NCBI GenBank assembly: GCA_031472005.1
Contig: PZJY01000002.1
Location: forward strand, 3,100,001 to 3,164,000
Direction of reading: 5' to 3'
Source of the DNA: Tetracladium setigerum
Lineage: Eukaryota > Ascomycota > Leotiomycetes > Helotiales
Length of the DNA stretch: 64,000 bases
Part shown: piece after piece, positions 62,273 to 64,000 of the stretch
Position numbering within the stretch: position 1 is the stretch's first letter
Layout: the number at the start of each line of letters is the position of its first letter
Program-made: the position numbers and the translations under genes
The notes under the pieces: generated by a model
Told to the model about the DNA's origin: nothing
What the model saw: the letters and a program-made list of their open reading frames with translations, nothing else
Databases searched by the model: none

Positions 62273-62627
62273 TTTGAGAGAAGTTCTAGGTATGGCATGT
62301 GTGATATTCTAGTGAGAATATTTCAGCTGAGTTGGCGCATGTGCTGTTGTGGTGTTGGGAGCTGGTTTGGATTTGGATATGTGAGGTTGAAGTTGAGCAT
62401 CGCGATGAAGAAGCGAGGCTGGCCGTGCCAGGTGACGAACATGGAAAAAAAAAAATAACGTTAGAAACAATCTCAATTATATCTATTCCAATCTATTCTG
62501 CGAATGCTTTTAAGGATCTAAAGTCGTTTGCAGTATCCTATCCTTCATTACAATATCACATTCTGTGTTTAAAAAGCATGCAGTTCGTTCGTTTCTGACT
62601 CCTCCAGTTTACGAAATGTCCTTACAA
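62273..62627. promoter_or_regulatory. TRS31 upstream region
   Basis: 355 bases between the TRS31 start and the stop of the Sec14-like gene, both on the minus strand. A poly-A run lies at 62444-62456. Confidence 0.5.
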
Positions 62628-63762
62628 TCAAGCGGCAACTTCTTTCTTTGGCTCCTCCTGAACGGCCTCTGGTACTTTCTCCGCTACCTCAGTCTTCGCC
62701 GGGGCTGCTTGTCCTACACTTGGCACGGCTCCGCCCTTCAAGTAGGCTTCGCTCTCTCCATACAGCTTTCCACCTTTGACCCATCTCTCTGTCGAAGCTT
62801 TACGCTTCTCGTTGCAAAGATTGACAAGAGCTGGCCAGTAAGTTTCGTGATCATAGTCGAAGTCCAGATCTCCATGGAACTCTTTCCAAAGCTGCTCCGG
62901 AGGAACGTATTGTCGCATATCCTCGTTGAACTTGAGCTTCTCCTTCGTCAGTGGATCAATGAAGGGTGTGATAAGCTTGAAGAAGCCCCAAACGAGAAAT
63001 GGAACTGTGACTCTATTGTTAACATATTCCGCTTGGGCAAAGGAGTAACATACCATTGATAATCAACGCCCTTCCCATTCTCTCCGGATAGTGCATTTGC
63101 AGAATGTTGAGAACCTCCCTTCCAGTACCAATACTTGGTGCAGTATAACTCCTACTTTTGCTCGACTTGAAATTGATCAAGAGACTCAAACTCTCTTGCC
63201 CAGGAAGACCCATCTCAACAACCCTCTCAACCATATACACCAAATGCTGAACCTGCCTTGGGGTGGCTTCTGTATTCTGTCGTCCGGGGTTCAAGTAGTG
63301 ACACGGTCTCCCAGAAATATCATACCCAAAGATAATCTGCTTGCCCGTCTCATTCTCGGGTGAGATGTGATCTGGAGTCAAATCCTCCACACCGTATTCT
63401 CGTCTCCACGTCAAGGTATCCTTCAACCTCTTCGAAGCATCCGCCGAAACCCATTTGGTAGCTCGTAGATATCTCAGGAGACATTCACGAGTCAACCACA
63501 TAATTTCGTTATCGGTGATTGGGCCCTCCTTCCCTTTGGTTGAAGGGATCTCTTTCCATGTCTTCACCTCGTCAAGTAGAGCATCGTATTTTGTTTGCTG
63601 CTCTGCGGTAAGGACGGCGGGAGCTGGGATAACGACTGTGGGCACTGGCTCGGTGAAGGGCACTTTACGAGGTCCGACTGGAGTATCTAGTTTGACGTCT
63701 GCGAGCTTCTTCTCGAGTTCAACATCGGGAGCGGTGGGCTCGACCGTCTTCTCGGTGGACAT
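62628..63762 (-). CDS. Sec14-like (CRAL-TRIO) phosphatidylinositol transfer protein, PDR16/CSR1-like
   Basis: Lipid transfer protein linked to phosphoinositide and sterol homeostasis. Exon 1 is 63762-63054 and exon 2 is 63004-62628, giving 361 residues; the intron ends GAGTCACAG and joins RALIIN to VPFLVWGFFKLITPFIDP. The CRAL-TRIO N domain (about 45-135) has ECLLRYLRATKWVSADASKR and DTLTWRREYGVEDL. The lipid-binding domain has GKQIIFGYDISGRPCHYLNP, LSLLINFKSSKSRSYTAPSI, REVLNILQMHYPERMGRA and the late KLKFNEDMRQYVPPEQLWKE. The C-terminal tail is Ala/Lys/Glu-rich. PDR16-type rather than Sec14 proper, judged from SKSRSYTAPSIGTGREVLNI. Frame intact. Confidence 0.92.
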
Positions 63763-64000
63763 GCTGCTGGAAATACAGGTGAAGCGAATTGACGAAATCT
63801 GTGGACTGCGTTGGTGTACGCCAAAATGGGGATATCGATTGACGAAGGGGTAATTGAGAAGCTGTACGGAGTATAAAGTGCAATAACAGTTGTCTCAAAA
63901 TGAATCAGATTATTCTGTGGGAGGTCAGCATGGGGATCCTTTAATGTTATTTATTATCTCAGCCTTGTCGAGCCCCTGTCAATTGTTCTGATGTGCATAT
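63763..64000. promoter_or_regulatory. Upstream region of the Sec14-like gene, cut by window end
   Basis: 238 bases of promoter-side sequence running to the window edge; no gene is seen. Confidence 0.4.

Overview
The window is nuclear DNA of a filamentous ascomycete. The evidence is single-copy genes on both strands, introns of about 45-90 bases with GT..AG ends and CTAAC/CTGAC branch sites, a fungal-type AmdX/ADR1-like regulator, and typical ascomycete versions of Prp19, Mvp1, Las1 and Trs31. A Leotiomycete (Helotiales-like) is my best guess from the flavour of the proteins; this is inference only. I saw no transposon, rRNA, tRNA, CRISPR array or plasmid feature.

Layout. 0-9 kb: a Pho85-type cyclin (+), an unrecognised 529-residue protein (-), and a RING protein with SUMO-interacting motifs (-). 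9-24 kb is gene dense: PRP19 (-), an allantoin-pathway OHCU decarboxylase (+), a basic nuclear-type hypothetical protein (-), RRB1 (-), mitoribosomal bS6m (+), DCN1-like (-), the sorting nexin MVP1 (-) and mitoribosomal uL15m (-). 23-28 kb: a GT90/CAP10 glycosyltransferase (+) and a NAD kinase (-). 28.4-35.4 kb is a 7 kb gene-free divergent interval full of simple repeats. 35-42 kb: a disordered acidic protein (+), LAS1 (+), a DUF7053-like protein (+) and a DUF2235 hydrolase-like protein (-). 45.6-49.1 kb: the AmdX-like C2H2 regulator (-). 49.1-56.3 kb is a second 7 kb gene-free divergent interval with a decayed tandem array near its right end. 56-64 kb: a RING-variant protein (+), ribosomal protein uS14 (-), a small Gly-rich protein (+), TRS31 (-) and a Sec14-like lipid transfer protein (-).

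Most genes are housekeeping: splicing, cytosolic and mitochondrial ribosomes and their assembly, cullin neddylation, endosomal and Golgi traffic, NADP supply and purine breakdown. They do not form a pathway cluster. Neighbours are mostly arranged as divergent or convergent pairs.

The strongest anomaly is technical or evolutionary. Five otherwise well-conserved genes (cyclin, SIM-RING, NAD kinase, DUF2235, AmdX-like) carry nine reading-frame breaks. Eight are a single missing base in a C/G run and one looks like a lost dinucleotide. In each case the protein continues at once in the next frame, and the repaired exon lengths then agree with splice phase. Homopolymer sequencing errors are the simplest explanation. 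I found no convincing new multi-gene system. The most original single items are the His-less RING protein with a helix-turn-helix-like N-terminus, the decayed tandem array upstream of it, and several tiny exons (ATG only, 9, 11 and 13 bases).
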